64,000 nucleotides of DNA. Source: Chitinasiproducens palmae (GTDB lineage Bacteria; Pseudomonadota; Gammaproteobacteria; Burkholderiales; Burkholderiaceae). Below are positions 39,627 to 49,302 of the stretch, one piece after another (the stretch's first letter is position 1; every line of letters begins with the position of its first letter). Location of the stretch: positions 204,509 through 268,508 of the forward strand of contig NZ_FNLO01000007.1 in the NCBI RefSeq assembly GCF_900095735.1, written 5' to 3'. Under the pieces are notes generated by a model. That model ran no database searches. It was not told where the DNA came from and worked only from the letters and a program-made list of their open reading frames with translations. Both the position numbers and the translations under genes were made by a program.

Positions 39627-41141
39627 TCAGCGCGGGCCGGGACGGGAAGGGGGCAGCGGCGGAAGATCGGGCGCAAGCACGTCGTTTACCGCGGGAAAGA
39701 ATGCGCCGCGGTCGGCGGCAGTCGGCAAAGGCGATGCCGCCGTTTCGCTGCGACTGGCCACCGCCGACGCGTCGAGGCCGTACCAGTGCGCACTCGTCGT
39801 CGGCGCGCGTCCGGCGGACAGACTGATGCGTAACCACCCGAACCGCCCGTGCCATGTTCCCGCGCCGGCCTTGGTCGCGCGGGGGCCATCGCGGGTGATG
39901 CTGACGATCGCGAGGCCGCTGTCCGTGTTCGCGTTGACGTCGTCGGCAGCAGGCGCCGGCGCGCTCGCGATTGCCGGCCCTGAAGACGGCGAGCGGGAGG
40001 CGGCGGCATGCGATCCGGCGACGCTCAGGCCGGCCACCGCAGTGCCGGCTGCGGTGGTCTTGCGATTCGACGGCGGCAGCACGGCGCTTGCCGTACTGAT
40101 TCTGTGGATCAGATAAACCGGACCATCGAAGGCGTCGACGGCTTTCAACAGGTCGCGTCGCAGTTCGCGATAGGGATCGATGCTGGCGCCGGTCAGGGCC
40201 CGCCACCACCGCTGCCATTCGCCTGCGGGGGCGCTCGACCAGGGATTGACTCCGACCACGATGATGAGCGCGCGCGAGCGGTCGCGGCGCGCCAGCGCAA
40301 CGGTTCGCTCCAGCCAGACACGGTTGGCCACCGTGCGATCCTCGAATTCCCCGTTGCGCCCGCCGTCGCGCACGTAGTGGTTGTTCATGCCGACCACGCT
40401 GAGCGTGGCAAACGTCACGCCGCCCACGCGCCAACGGGTGTTTTCGCGGTAAGCATGAAACCCTGCATAGCTGCTCTGGCGGCTGAGCGATAGCTTGACG
40501 GCACCGAGCGAGCGACTGTCCGGAAAGAATCGCGCACGCAACGCGTCCAGTCGCTGGACCGGGTCGCTTGCATCCGTGCCCAGGTACTCGCAGGCGACCC
40601 AGTCGTTTTCGCCCGGCAGGAAAATCACCGGCAGTGGCGCGCGTTGCAACCAGTCGTAGCGGCGCTCGTAAAGTCGATCGCTGCAATTTTCATCGGCACC
40701 CTTGATATTCCCGGCGTCGATAACGAAGGCAACGTCGCCCAGCGCGAGCGATGCCAGCACGGTATCGGCGGCACCGATCTCGGCCTCGCTGCGCGGCAGA
40801 TTGCCGATCACCCCGAATGAGAAACCACGCAAGGAAACGTCGCCGGCGTCGGTAGCAATGGCGGCAATGGCGGCATTGGCGGGGGCGGTACGGCGCGCAC
40901 TGTTCTCCGCTGCATACAGCGACCGCGACGATGGTGCAAGGAGCACGGTCCACAGCAGACAAAAGAGCACCGCGCTTGCCGGACGCTTGGGCGCGTGACC
41001 GCGCGGCCGCGTCAGACGGGGATAGTGGACCGCGGCGCCAACCGGACCGATGTTCGGTCGACGTCCTTCGCGTGCTGCATTGCACGGGGTGGCGGGGCTT
41101 TTCGCCGCGTCACCATCGGCGGTACCACACAGCGTCGTCAT
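39627..41141 (-). CDS. Secreted or membrane-anchored calcineurin-like phosphoesterase-type protein
   Basis: 504 residues from ATG 41141, five bases after the mutS stop. A hydrophobic segment near 50-75 (SAVLFCLLWTVLLAPSSRSLYAA) looks like a signal or anchor. The middle contains FSFGVIGNLPRSEAE, FVIDAGNIKGADENCSD, VIFLPGENDWVACEYLG, DPVQRLDALRARFF and LIIVVGVNPWSSAP. This pattern recalls a metallophosphoesterase-like family of Burkholderiales, in which several catalytic residues are altered (GEND for GNHD, for example). The C-terminal third (SASAVLPPSNRKTTAAG onward) is low in complexity. Activity is uncertain. Confidence 0.65.
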   Translation of the reverse strand: MTTLCGTADGDAAKSPATPCNAAREGRRPNIGPVGAAVHYPRLTRPRGHAPKRPASAVLFCLLWTVLLAPSSRSLYAAENSARRTAPANAAIAAIATDAGDVSLRGFSFGVIGNLPRSEAEIGAADTVLASLALGDVAFVIDAGNIKGADENCSDRLYERRYDWLQRAPLPVIFLPGENDWVACEYLGTDASDPVQRLDALRARFFPDSRSLGAVKLSLSRQSSYAGFHAYRENTRWRVGGVTFATLSVVGMNNHYVRDGGRNGEFEDRTVANRVWLERTVALARRDRSRALIIVVGVNPWSSAPAGEWQRWWRALTGASIDPYRELRRDLLKAVDAFDGPVYLIHRISTASAVLPPSNRKTTAAGTAVAGLSVAGSHAAASRSPSSGPAIASAPAPAADDVNANTDSGLAIVSITRDGPRATKAGAGTWHGRFGWLRISLSAGRAPTTSAHWYGLDASAVASRSETAASPLPTAADRGAFFPAVNDVLAPDLPPLPPSRPGPR

Positions 41142-41145
41142 GGCG

Positions 41146-44046
41146 TCAGTTCGCCGCCGTCTCGGGAGCGCTGTGGCGCGCGTCGTCGCGCGTGTCCTTG
41201 CGTGGTGCCAAGCCAGCGTCGCCGTCGGCCAGTGCACGTAGGGTGTAGAGCAGGTCCAACGCGTCGCGCGGACGCAGGTCATCAACGTCGATGGCGCGCA
41301 GTCGCTCGATGACGGGGTGAGACGCAGTGCCCGCGGATACGAGCGCGGCTTGCCCAGCCGGCGCCACTGCCGCAGGCACAACCGAGGACGTACCGTTTCG
41401 CTCGGCCGCCCGCTCGCCGCCGCGCGTCGTCTCGTCACCGTGGTGCAACGCTTCCGAGACGTGGTGCGCCGCATTGTCGGTGCTGTCGCCGTCGTCCGCC
41501 GCGCTGGCGTCTTGACCGAACAGATCCATCTGCGGCGAAGGCGCGCCTTGCGAACGCATCTCGAGTTCGCTCAACTGACGCCTTGCCTGTCGTATCACGG
41601 CCGGGGGCACGCCCGCCAATTGCGCGACTTGCAGGCCGTAGCTCTGGCTTGCCGGTCCTTCGTCGACGGTATGCAGGAACACGATGCCGTCCTGATGCTC
41701 GACCGCGCTGAGATGGACGTTGGCCGCCTGCTCGAACGTCTGCGGCAGGCGGGTCAGTTCAAAGTAGTGCGTGGCAAACAGGCAGAAGCAACGGTTACGG
41801 GTCAGCAAGTGACGTGCGATCGCCCACGCCAGTGCAAGGCCATCGAAGGTCGAAGTGCCGCGCCCGATTTCGTCCATCAGGACCAGACTGGATTCGGTGG
41901 ACTCGTTCAGGATGGTCGCTGCCTCGGTCATCTCGACCATGAAGGTCGAGCGTCCGCCGGCGAGATCGTCAGCCGCGCCGATCCGCGTGAAGATGCGATC
42001 CACCGGACCGATGCGCGCGGCGTCGGCCGGCACGTAGCTGCCCAGATAGGCCAGCAGCACGATCAACGCGGTTTGGCGCATGAACGTCGACTTGCCGCCC
42101 ATGTTCGGACCGGTCACCAGCAGCATGCGGCGCCCGTTGTCGAGCCGGCAGTCGTTGGCGACGAAGTTCTCGATCTGCCGTTCGACCACCGCGTGACGAC
42201 CCGCCTTGATGTCGATTCCAGGCGTGTCGTCCAGCGACGGTGCGGTCCATCCGAGCGTCGACGCGCGCTCGGCCAGGGCCGCCAGGACGTCCAGTTCGGC
42301 CAGTGCGGCGGCAATTCGCTGACAGTCCGGTATCGCCGGCAGCAAAGCCTGCAGCAGCGTGTCGTACAGCATGCGCTCGCGCGCCAGCGCGCGCTCCTGC
42401 GCCGACAGCGCCTTGTCCTCGAAGGCTTTCAGTTCGGGCGTGATGTAGCGTTCGGCGTTCTTCAGCGTCTGCCGACGCCGGTAATCTTCGGGAACCTTGT
42501 CGGCCTGCGCGCGCGTTACCTCGATATAGAAGCCGTGTACGCGGTTGTATTCCACGCGCAGCGTCGTGATGCCGGTGCGGGCGCGTTCACGGACTTCGAG
42601 ATCGAGCAGAAACTGTGAACAGTTGCTCGACAGATCGCGCAATTCGTCGAGCTCGGCGTCGAAGCCTGTCGCGATCACGCCCCCATCCCGAAGCTGCACC
42701 GCGGGTTCTGAGGCCACCGCCCGCTGCAGCAGCGTCAGTGCGTCGTTCGGTACCGACAGGCCGTCGCGCAGTTGACCAAGCAGCGGCGAAGCGAGCGCGA
42801 CACCGTCGAGTTGCGGATGCAGTGCCGGGAGAGCGGCCAGCGTGTCGCGCAGGCAGGACAGGTCGCGCGGCCGCGCAGTGCCAAGCGCGAGTCGGGCAGT
42901 GATGCGCTCGATGTCGGCGATGCGTCGCAGACCCGCGCGCAGCGCGTCCAGCGTGGCACCGCAGGCATGGTCGAGCAGCGTGTCGATGGCCTGGTGCCGA
43001 TGGCGGCCGGTCGACGGATCGCGCGGCACGTGATGCAGCCAGTGCCGAAGCAATCGGCTGCCCATCGCGCTCTGGCAACTGTCCAGTTCGGAGAGCAGCG
43101 TCGGCGCACTCTGGCCGCGCAGCGTTTCCGTCAATTCCAGGTTGCGACGCGTTGCCGGGTCGAGACCGATGTAGTCGCTGTCGACGTCGACCCGCAGTGA
43201 GAGCACATGGCGCAGCTGTTGCCCCTGCGTGGCCGCGGCATAGCGCAGCAACGCGCCGGCCGCGCCGCACGCACCGCCCAGCTGCTCGGCGCCGAACGCC
43301 GTCAGGTTCGCCACCTTCAGTTGCTGGCACAGCCGCTCGTGACCGCTTGACGGCTCGAAGTGCCAGACCGGCAGGCGCGCGATCGCACCCAGGTTGGCAC
43401 TATGCGCGACGATGTCGTCAAGTTGGGGATCGTCCGGCAGCAGTGTTTCGGCGGGACGGATGCGTTCCAGCGTCGACGCCAGCGCGCGCGTGTCGATTTC
43501 AGCCAGACGCAACGCCCCGTTGGTCAGGCTGAGCCAGGCAAGTCCATAGCCCAACAGATTGCCGCGTTTGCCCCGCCGGGGTGCGAGCGACAGCAGGTAT
43601 ACGTCATGGCGTTCCGCGAGCAGCGCCGCATCGGTGAGCGTGCCGGGCGTGACGATGCGCACCACCTTGCGTTCGACCGGACCCTTCGAGGTGGCCGGGT
43701 CGCCGATCTGCTCGCAGATCGCGGCCGACTCGCCGATCTTGACGAGCTTGGCAAGGTGCTGCTCGACCGCATGGTGCGGCACCCCGCACATCGGAATCGG
43801 TTGTCCGTTCAGCGTTCCCCGTTGCGTCAACGTGACGTCCAGCAGCCGCGCGGCCTTCTTCGCGTCTTCGAAGAACAGCTCGTAGAAATCGCCCATCCGG
43901 TAGAACACAAGCGTGTCCGGATGCGCGTCCTTGATCTTGAAGTACTGCTGCATCATCGGCGTGAGCGCCGCTTTCGCCGCGCCCGCGCCCTGCGGTCGCG
44001 CAGGCGCGTTCGTCGCCTCGATTGCTTCTGGTGCTTGTTCCGTCAC
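41146..44046 (-). CDS. mutS: DNA mismatch repair protein MutS
   Basis: 966 residues from a GTG at 44046 (start somewhat uncertain; upstream in-frame codons exist). The mismatch-binding FYE is at 54-56 (MGDFYELF). The ATPase domain has Walker [10 protein letters not shown] near 645, [12 protein letters not shown] and FATHYFEL. The C-terminus has the dimerisation helix-turn-helix ([22 protein letters not shown]). All key residues are intact. A Ser/Ala/Asp/His-rich linker of about 80 residues between the ATPase and C-terminal domains makes the protein longer than the usual 850-880. It detects mismatches and loops of up to a few nucleotides. Confidence 0.96.
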   Translation of the reverse strand: MTEQAPEAIEATNAPARPQGAGAAKAALTPMMQQYFKIKDAHPDTLVFYRMGDFYELFFEDAKKAARLLDVTLTQRGTLNGQPIPMCGVPHHAVEQHLAKLVKIGESAAICEQIGDPATSKGPVERKVVRIVTPGTLTDAALLAERHDVYLLSLAPRRGKRGNLLGYGLAWLSLTNGALRLAEIDTRALASTLERIRPAETLLPDDPQLDDIVAHSANLGAIARLPVWHFEPSSGHERLCQQLKVANLTAFGAEQLGGACGAAGALLRYAAATQGQQLRHVLSLRVDVDSDYIGLDPATRRNLELTETLRGQSAPTLLSELDSCQSAMGSRLLRHWLHHVPRDPSTGRHRHQAIDTLLDHACGATLDALRAGLRRIADIERITARLALGTARPRDLSCLRDTLAALPALHPQLDGVALASPLLGQLRDGLSVPNDALTLLQRAVASEPAVQLRDGGVIATGFDAELDELRDLSSNCSQFLLDLEVRERARTGITTLRVEYNRVHGFYIEVTRAQADKVPEDYRRRQTLKNAERYITPELKAFEDKALSAQERALARERMLYDTLLQALLPAIPDCQRIAAALAELDVLAALAERASTLGWTAPSLDDTPGIDIKAGRHAVVERQIENFVANDCRLDNGRRMLLVTGPNMGGKSTFMRQTALIVLLAYLGSYVPADAARIGPVDRIFTRIGAADDLAGGRSTFMVEMTEAATILNESTESSLVLMDEIGRGTSTFDGLALAWAIARHLLTRNRCFCLFATHYFELTRLPQTFEQAANVHLSAVEHQDGIVFLHTVDEGPASQSYGLQVAQLAGVPPAVIRQARRQLSELEMRSQGAPSPQMDLFGQDASAADDGDSTDNAAHHVSEALHHGDETTRGGERAAERNGTSSVVPAAVAPAGQAALVSAGTASHPVIERLRAIDVDDLRPRDALDLLYTLRALADGDAGLAPRKDTRDDARHSAPETAAN

Positions 44047-44538
44047 TGTCGTGCCACCGTTTCCGTCTTCTTGCGATGCGCCAACGCGCGTCGGCAGGGT
44101 GCATGAGCGCGCCACGGCCGGGTCCTGCGTCGGCCGCGGCATCCGCGGCATCCGCGCAGTGGCGGGACGTCTCGTTCCCTGCCACTGCGCTCCGATGCGT
44201 CCGACCGGCGCCAGCCGACGTGCCGCCAGCGCGTCTGGCCGCCGCGCCTGCCCGGTCTGCCAGGGATTCGGCCGGGCTTCCGATACGCTTGCCCAGCGAT
44301 TCCCACGCTATTGCCACGCGATTGCCATGCGATTGCCATGCGATTCCGTATGGTAACGCAGCGCCGGCTTCGCCTCGCCAGTCCAAACGGCCAGGTGTGG
44401 CCGGGCGGACCGACACGCCAGACTGGCAGTACTTGAACGGTCGCGGATCGGTGTAAGGTAGAAGGAGCCGAGCGCGGTCGCCCGGCGCGGTCGTCGGTTG
44501 CGCGCGACGGCCGGTGCATCTGGACCAGAGGGGGAAAG
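44047..44538. other. Divergent gap mutS / debranching enzyme with 11-nt repeat
   Basis: About 490 bases between divergent genes, so it should hold both promoters; none is obvious. Five 11-nt units of GCGATTGCCAT, two of them perfect and adjacent, lie at 44296-44350. Confidence 0.7.
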
Positions 44539-46902
44539 ATGGGGTACGAAGACGAGCGTCGCGACGCCGACGGGCAGGCAGAAGCCACCGAGGCAGCGCG
44601 CGTGACCAGCGACTCGCGGACGGCGCCAGGCACGCCGGCGAGCGCAGTAATCGACGCCGGTCCGCTGCAGGCCACGCAGGACAGTGATGCCGACGGCGCC
44701 GAGGGCGTGCTTGCGGTCACCGAGTCGGCGGCGACGGTACGCGAGTCGGTCCTGAAGTCGGGCGACACGTTCATCGTGAACGATGCGCTCGGCGACATAC
44801 ACGGTCGCGACGATGGCTTCTTCGTCAACGACACGCGGGTCGTGTCCCGCTTGATGCTGACCATCGCAGGACGTCCGCTGTCGCTGTTGTCCGGCGGGGT
44901 GAACGCGAGCAATACGGTCTTCACGGCGCATCTGACCAATCGCCGACTGCCCTCGCTCGGCGACCAGGCACCGGACCAGGGCGTGCTTCACATTGCGCGC
45001 AATCGTGTGCTGGGCGATGCGACCCTGCACGAATCGATCACCATCACCAATTACGGCACTACGACGCTGGAATTGCCACTGGCCATGGTCTTCGACAGCG
45101 ACTTTCGGGACATGTTCGAAGTGCGGGGTGCCGAGCGGGCGCGGCGGGGACGGTTGTTGCCCGCGCGTGCCGACGGCTGCGTCGCGCGGCTCGCCTATGT
45201 CGGACTCGACGGCGTGCAGCGCCGGGTCCGCTTTGCGTTCGGGCCGACGCCCGACATGTTGCGGCCGGGCCTGGCATCGTATCGGGTGACGCTCGCGCCA
45301 CGCGCGACCAAGACGCTCTATTTTTCGGTCACCGTCGACGAGTGTGCGCGTTCCGCGGACGAGGCCGACGCGTCGCCGCTGCCCGATCTGGAACCGGACG
45401 CGCCGCCGGCCTGCGGGCGGGATGCAATGCGCGCCGCAATGCTGGCCAGCTACCGGCTGGCGCGTCGCCGCGTCCGGTCGCAAGCGACGGTCAGGACCGC
45501 CAATCCGTTGTTCAACGGTTGGCTCGCGCGGGCCAGCGCGGATCTGTCCTTGCTCACCACCAATCTGCCGACCGGTCCCTATCCGTATGCGGGCATCCCG
45601 TGGTTTTCCACGCCATTCGGCCGGGACGGCATCATCACGGCGTTGCAGACCCTGTGGCTGCAGCCGGAGTTGGCGCGCGGCGTGCTGTCCTTTTTGGCCT
45701 CGACGCAGGCCAGGGAAGACTCTGCATTCCGTGATGCGGAAGTCGGCAAGATCATGCATGAGACTCGCAAGGGCGAGATGGCGGCGACCGGCGAAGTGCC
45801 GTTCAGGATGTATTACGGCGGAGTGGACTCGACGCCGCTCTTCATCGTATTGGCCGGCGCCTATTTCGACCGGACCGGCGACCGCGAGTTGATCGACACG
45901 TTGTGGCCGGCGCTGCGGCGTGCGACGCAGTGGATTGCACGCGCTTGCGACCGCAACCGCTTCGGCCTTCTGTCGTACGCCCGCGGGGCGGCGAGCGGGC
46001 TGGCCAACCAGGGTTGGAAGGACAGCGGCGATTCGGTGTTCGATGCCGAAGGCCGCTTCCCCGACGGCCCGATCGCGTTGATCGAGGTGCAGGGCTATGC
46101 CTGCGTCGCGCTGGAAACGATGGCGCGGCTCGCCGCGACCCGCGATGCCGGCGCAGCGGACGGCGCCGAGGCAGCCGCCTTCGCGCGCGACTGCGCGGCG
46201 CGTGCCGCGACACTGCGCGAGCGCATCGAGACCATGTTCTGGATGCCGGAAGCCGGCTTCTACGGCATCGCGGTGGACGGGCAGGGCGCGCTTTGCCGGG
46301 TCAGGGCATCCAACGCCGGCCATCTGCTCGCCTTCGGTCTGCCGGATGCCACGCGCGGCGCCGCCGTCGCAACGGTGCTGACGTCGCCGGCTTTCGACAG
46401 TGGCTGGGGCATCCGGACGTTGGCCGCCGGCGAACCGCGTTTCAATCCGATGTCGTATCACAACGGCTCGGTCTGGCCGCACGACACGGCGCTCTGCGCG
46501 CGCGGTCTCGCGCGCTATGGCGACAAGCGTCAAGCGGCGCGCCTGCTGGGGGCGATGCACGAAGCGGCGGTCGGTTTCGAAATGCGCCTGCCCGAATTGT
46601 TCTGTGGTTTCGCGCGAGGCCGCGGGCAGAGCCCGACCGCCTATCCGGTGGCGTGTCTGCCGCAGGCGTGGGCAAGCGGGGCGCCTTTCATGCTGTTGGA
46701 GGCGTGCCTGGGCATCAAGCTCGACGGTGTCGCGCAGCGGATCTTGATCGAGCGGCCGATGTTGCCGCCAGGCATCGAGCGGCTACACATCGGCGGCCTG
46801 CAGCTCGGCCAGGCCACCGTCTCGCTGACCTTCCGGGAAAACGACGGGCGCGTGCTGGTGTCAAGCGAAGGCGACGACGTCGACGTGAGCGTCCGGCTCT
46901 GA
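44539..46902 (+). CDS. Glycogen-debranching-type enzyme (amylo-alpha-1,6-glucosidase family)
   Basis: 787 residues with an unconserved N-terminal ~60, then the N-terminal glycogen-debranching domain from about 70 (LKSGDTFIVNDALGDIHGRDDGFF, DTRVVSRLMLTI). The (alpha/alpha)6 catalytic domain follows, with YPYAGIPWFSTPFGRDGI, GWKDSGDSVFDAEG, MSYHNGSVWPHDTALCA and LPELFCGFARG. These proteins are widespread in proteobacteria and related to GH15/GH133 debranching enzymes; the substrate in this group is not settled. No glg gene is adjacent. An AGAGGGGG site precedes the ATG. Confidence 0.9.
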   Translation: MGYEDERRDADGQAEATEAARVTSDSRTAPGTPASAVIDAGPLQATQDSDADGAEGVLAVTESAATVRESVLKSGDTFIVNDALGDIHGRDDGFFVNDTRVVSRLMLTIAGRPLSLLSGGVNASNTVFTAHLTNRRLPSLGDQAPDQGVLHIARNRVLGDATLHESITITNYGTTTLELPLAMVFDSDFRDMFEVRGAERARRGRLLPARADGCVARLAYVGLDGVQRRVRFAFGPTPDMLRPGLASYRVTLAPRATKTLYFSVTVDECARSADEADASPLPDLEPDAPPACGRDAMRAAMLASYRLARRRVRSQATVRTANPLFNGWLARASADLSLLTTNLPTGPYPYAGIPWFSTPFGRDGIITALQTLWLQPELARGVLSFLASTQAREDSAFRDAEVGKIMHETRKGEMAATGEVPFRMYYGGVDSTPLFIVLAGAYFDRTGDRELIDTLWPALRRATQWIARACDRNRFGLLSYARGAASGLANQGWKDSGDSVFDAEGRFPDGPIALIEVQGYACVALETMARLAATRDAGAADGAEAAAFARDCAARAATLRERIETMFWMPEAGFYGIAVDGQGALCRVRASNAGHLLAFGLPDATRGAAVATVLTSPAFDSGWGIRTLAAGEPRFNPMSYHNGSVWPHDTALCARGLARYGDKRQAARLLGAMHEAAVGFEMRLPELFCGFARGRGQSPTAYPVACLPQAWASGAPFMLLEACLGIKLDGVAQRILIERPMLPPGIERLHIGGLQLGQATVSLTFRENDGRVLVSSEGDDVDVSVRL

Positions 46903-47018
46903 GGGCAGCGCGTGCGGTCGAGCGCGTCGGGATGAGCGGGCGGCCGAGCGCCGCGGACCGTCCCGGCTGTGCACCATGACATAGGCGAAATGCGATAGGC
47001 GGCGCGTCCGGCCTGGCC

Positions 47019-47024
47019 TAGAAT
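47019..47024 (+). promoter_or_regulatory. Candidate -10 element of the MarR gene
   Basis: TAGAAT 23 bases before the ATG at 47048, with a GGGAGA ribosome binding site between. Confidence 0.4.
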
Positions 47025-47047
47025 GCCCGATTGATTGGGAGACGCGG

Positions 47048-47521
47048 ATGGATGGGCAGCGGCCGGACCTGTCGGCCTTCACCACTTACCGACTGCACCT
47101 GTTGAACCGCTTGTTCGACACAGCGATCGCCGCTGATTATCGGGCGCAGACCGGGCTCGACCTGGGCGAGGCGCGTGCCGTTGCGGCGCTCGGGCATTTT
47201 GGCGCAATGCGCATCATGGATGTCGGGCGCCGCGCCAACCTGGAAAAGAGCAAGGCGAGCCGGGCGGTCGAAAGCCTGCTCAAGAAAGGGCTGCTCAGCT
47301 CGGCGCGCGACCCGGCCGACGCGCGGGCGATACAGGTCGCGTTGAGCGCCGCTGGCGAGCGGTGTTACCCGCGCGTGCTGTCGATCGCGACGATGCATCG
47401 CGACCGGCTGCTGAATCCACTGGATGCCGGCGAACGGCGCGTGTTCGACGCGTTACTGGAGCGTTTGCTTTTCCATGCCAGCGCGCTGTCTTCCGAGCGC
47501 GCCGAACGAAGCGACGACTGA
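47048..47521 (+). CDS. MarR-family transcriptional regulator
   Basis: 157 residues. The winged-helix domain is at about 35-105: LGEARAVAALGHFGAMRIMDVGRRANLEKSKASRAVESLLKKGLL is the DNA-recognition part, followed by the wing SSARDPADARAIQVALS. MarR dimers repress genes until they bind small aromatic ligands. It converges with an aldo/keto reductase gene across a repeat-filled gap. No divergent target gene lies beside it, so the regulon is unknown. Confidence 0.9.
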   Translation: MDGQRPDLSAFTTYRLHLLNRLFDTAIAADYRAQTGLDLGEARAVAALGHFGAMRIMDVGRRANLEKSKASRAVESLLKKGLLSSARDPADARAIQVALSAAGERCYPRVLSIATMHRDRLLNPLDAGERRVFDALLERLLFHASALSSERAERSDD

Positions 47522-47917
47522 ACACCGGCTGTTCAGCCGACAAGCCGGCGCGCGGCAGGAGGTCGGGCGTGAAAGGCCCGGGAAGCGCTTGCAACGTGGC
47601 CCGCCCGCGTCAGTCCCGGAAGCGCTAAATCCAAAGCCGCTTCCGAGCGCCCGAAGGGCCACCCCGAAGTGCTCCCGTGAAGTGCCGCCGTGAAGTGCCG
47701 CCGTGAAGTGCTGCTGTGAAGTGCTGCTGTGAAGTGCTGCTGTGAAGTGCTGCCATGTAGTGCTGCCCCGAGGTGCTTTCTTGACGTACTGCCGAGCAGC
47801 GTCACCGAGGAGCGTCACCGTGAACTGCCAGCGGGATACTGTCCACGGATCGCCAGGGAGCGCCGCGTGGTCTTCGCGCGCTGGCATCGGACACACCTCT
47901 TCGCTCCAGCGCGGCGC
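47522..47917. other. Convergent gap with 13-nt repeat
   Basis: About 400 bases between the 3' ends of the MarR and aldo/keto reductase genes. Most of the middle is the 13-nt array at 47677-47767 and its decayed copies. No clear terminator. Confidence 0.7.
47677..47767. repeat. 13-nt tandem repeat, about 7 copies
   Basis: Units of GTGAAGTGCYGCY: two with CCGCC, three identical with CTGCT, then increasingly decayed ones. Related words continue to about 47800. Confidence 0.96.
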
Positions 47918-48760
47918 CTACAGCATCGGCAGGCTGTCGGGCGCGGCGCCACGCGGAAACGCTTCCTCAAGACGCGCGACCGCGGCTGCGTCCAGATCGA
48001 CGGTCACGGCGTTTTCCTCGACATGGGCGACCGAGCCGGCTTTCGGAATGGCAAAGACGGCCGGTTCGCGCGTCAGAAAGGCCAGTGCGACCTGACGGGG
48101 CGTTGCGCGGCATGCGTCCGCAACGTCCCGTAACGCCTGTCCTTGCACAGTGTGCGGCGCCGGGAAGCCGTCCTGTCCGAACGGGCTGTATGCGACCACC
48201 GCGACATCGTGGCGGGCGCACCATGGCAGCACCGCATGTTCGATGGCGCGCTCGCGCAGGTGGTAGAGCACTTGATTGCATGCGATGCGACCGGGGCCGA
48301 CCAGGGCGAATGCCTCTTCGAGGTCTGCCATGTCGAAATTGCTGACGCCATAGGACAGGATCTTGCCTGCTTCGCGTAGCCGCTCGAAGGCCTCGAACGT
48401 GTCCGCCAGCGGCACCGCGCCTCGCCAATGCAATAGATAACAATCGAGGTGGTCGGTGCCGAGGTGCCGCAACGACCGCTCGCAGGCGGTGACGACGCTC
48501 GCAGCGCTTGCGTTCGACGGCAGTACCTTCGAGACCAAGAAGACATCATCACGCCGTCCCGCGATCGCCTCGCCAACCAGTGCCTCGGCAGCGCCATTGC
48601 CGTACATTTCAGCGCTGTCGATATGATTGAGGCCCAGCTCGATGCCTCGCCGCAGCGAGGCGAGCGCCTCGCGTCGCGGGGCGCGCTCCAGATTCCAGGT
48701 GCCTTGGCCGATGACCGGCAGGCGTCGACCGGTGGCGCCGAACGGGCGTTCGTGGATCAT
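47918..48760 (-). CDS. Aldo/keto reductase
   Basis: 280 residues from ATG 48760 (MIHERPFGATGRRLPVIGQG), supported by a GGAG site. The catalytic tetrad is complete: D48 and Y53 (HIDSAEMYGNG), K78 (VSKVL) and H111 (LLHWRG). NADPH-site features SNFDMADL and AIPKAGSVAHVEEN are present. It reduces carbonyl compounds in the cytoplasm. The substrate is unknown. A longer frame upstream reads through a repeat array and is not used. Confidence 0.92.
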   Translation of the reverse strand: MIHERPFGATGRRLPVIGQGTWNLERAPRREALASLRRGIELGLNHIDSAEMYGNGAAEALVGEAIAGRRDDVFLVSKVLPSNASAASVVTACERSLRHLGTDHLDCYLLHWRGAVPLADTFEAFERLREAGKILSYGVSNFDMADLEEAFALVGPGRIACNQVLYHLRERAIEHAVLPWCARHDVAVVAYSPFGQDGFPAPHTVQGQALRDVADACRATPRQVALAFLTREPAVFAIPKAGSVAHVEENAVTVDLDAAAVARLEEAFPRGAAPDSLPML

Positions 48761-48841
48761 TCGTATGAACTCCGTGAAGGAAAAGCGTCGCCGCTGACTG
48801 CGTTGGACGCCAGACTGTTTGTCGATGCAAGCGCCATACCG

Positions 48842-49006
48842 GCCAGCCCGACAGCCCGGCCAGCCCGGCCAGCCCGACAGCCCGACAGCCCGACAGCCCG
48901 GCCAGCCCGGCCAGCCCGACCAGCCCGACCAGCCCGGCCAGCCCGGCCAGCCCGGCCAGCCCGGCCAGCCCGACCAGCCCGACCAGCCCGACCAGCCCGA
49001 CCAGCC
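48842..49006. repeat. Mixed 8/9-nt tandem repeat, about 18 copies
   Basis: An array of CCAGCCCGG/CCAGCCCGA units (9 nt) interspersed with 8-nt ACAGCCCG units, about 165 bases, in the 542-base gap between the divergent aldo/keto reductase and uvrA genes. The rest of that gap shows no gene. Confidence 0.95.
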
Positions 49007-49302
49007 GATCGCGCCCACGCGACACGCGTGCCTGTCATGCGGCGCGCGTCCGGCATCGGGGCCTTCACGCGCGGCTTGCGCTGGATCGGGCCAAGCGAAT
49101 CGCCCCGGCTTCCACGACCGATGGCGTTTGAAAAGCGCGCGTTCGACCTCATCTGTGGCGGACGTGGGTCACGGCGTGCGAATGCGCAGCCGTCGCATGC
49201 TGGCGCGCTTCGTGCAGCACCGCCTGCGACCGCGCGCTGGCAGGCCCAACGCTGCAACGTCTCATGTCCGGCCTTCGCCGGCACTGCTCACAGGACTCAT
49301 CA

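Noticed and set aside
44308..46560. Minus-strand open frame of 750 codons opposite the debranching-type enzyme
   Set aside because: Antisense shadow; the plus-strand protein has family motifs over the full length.
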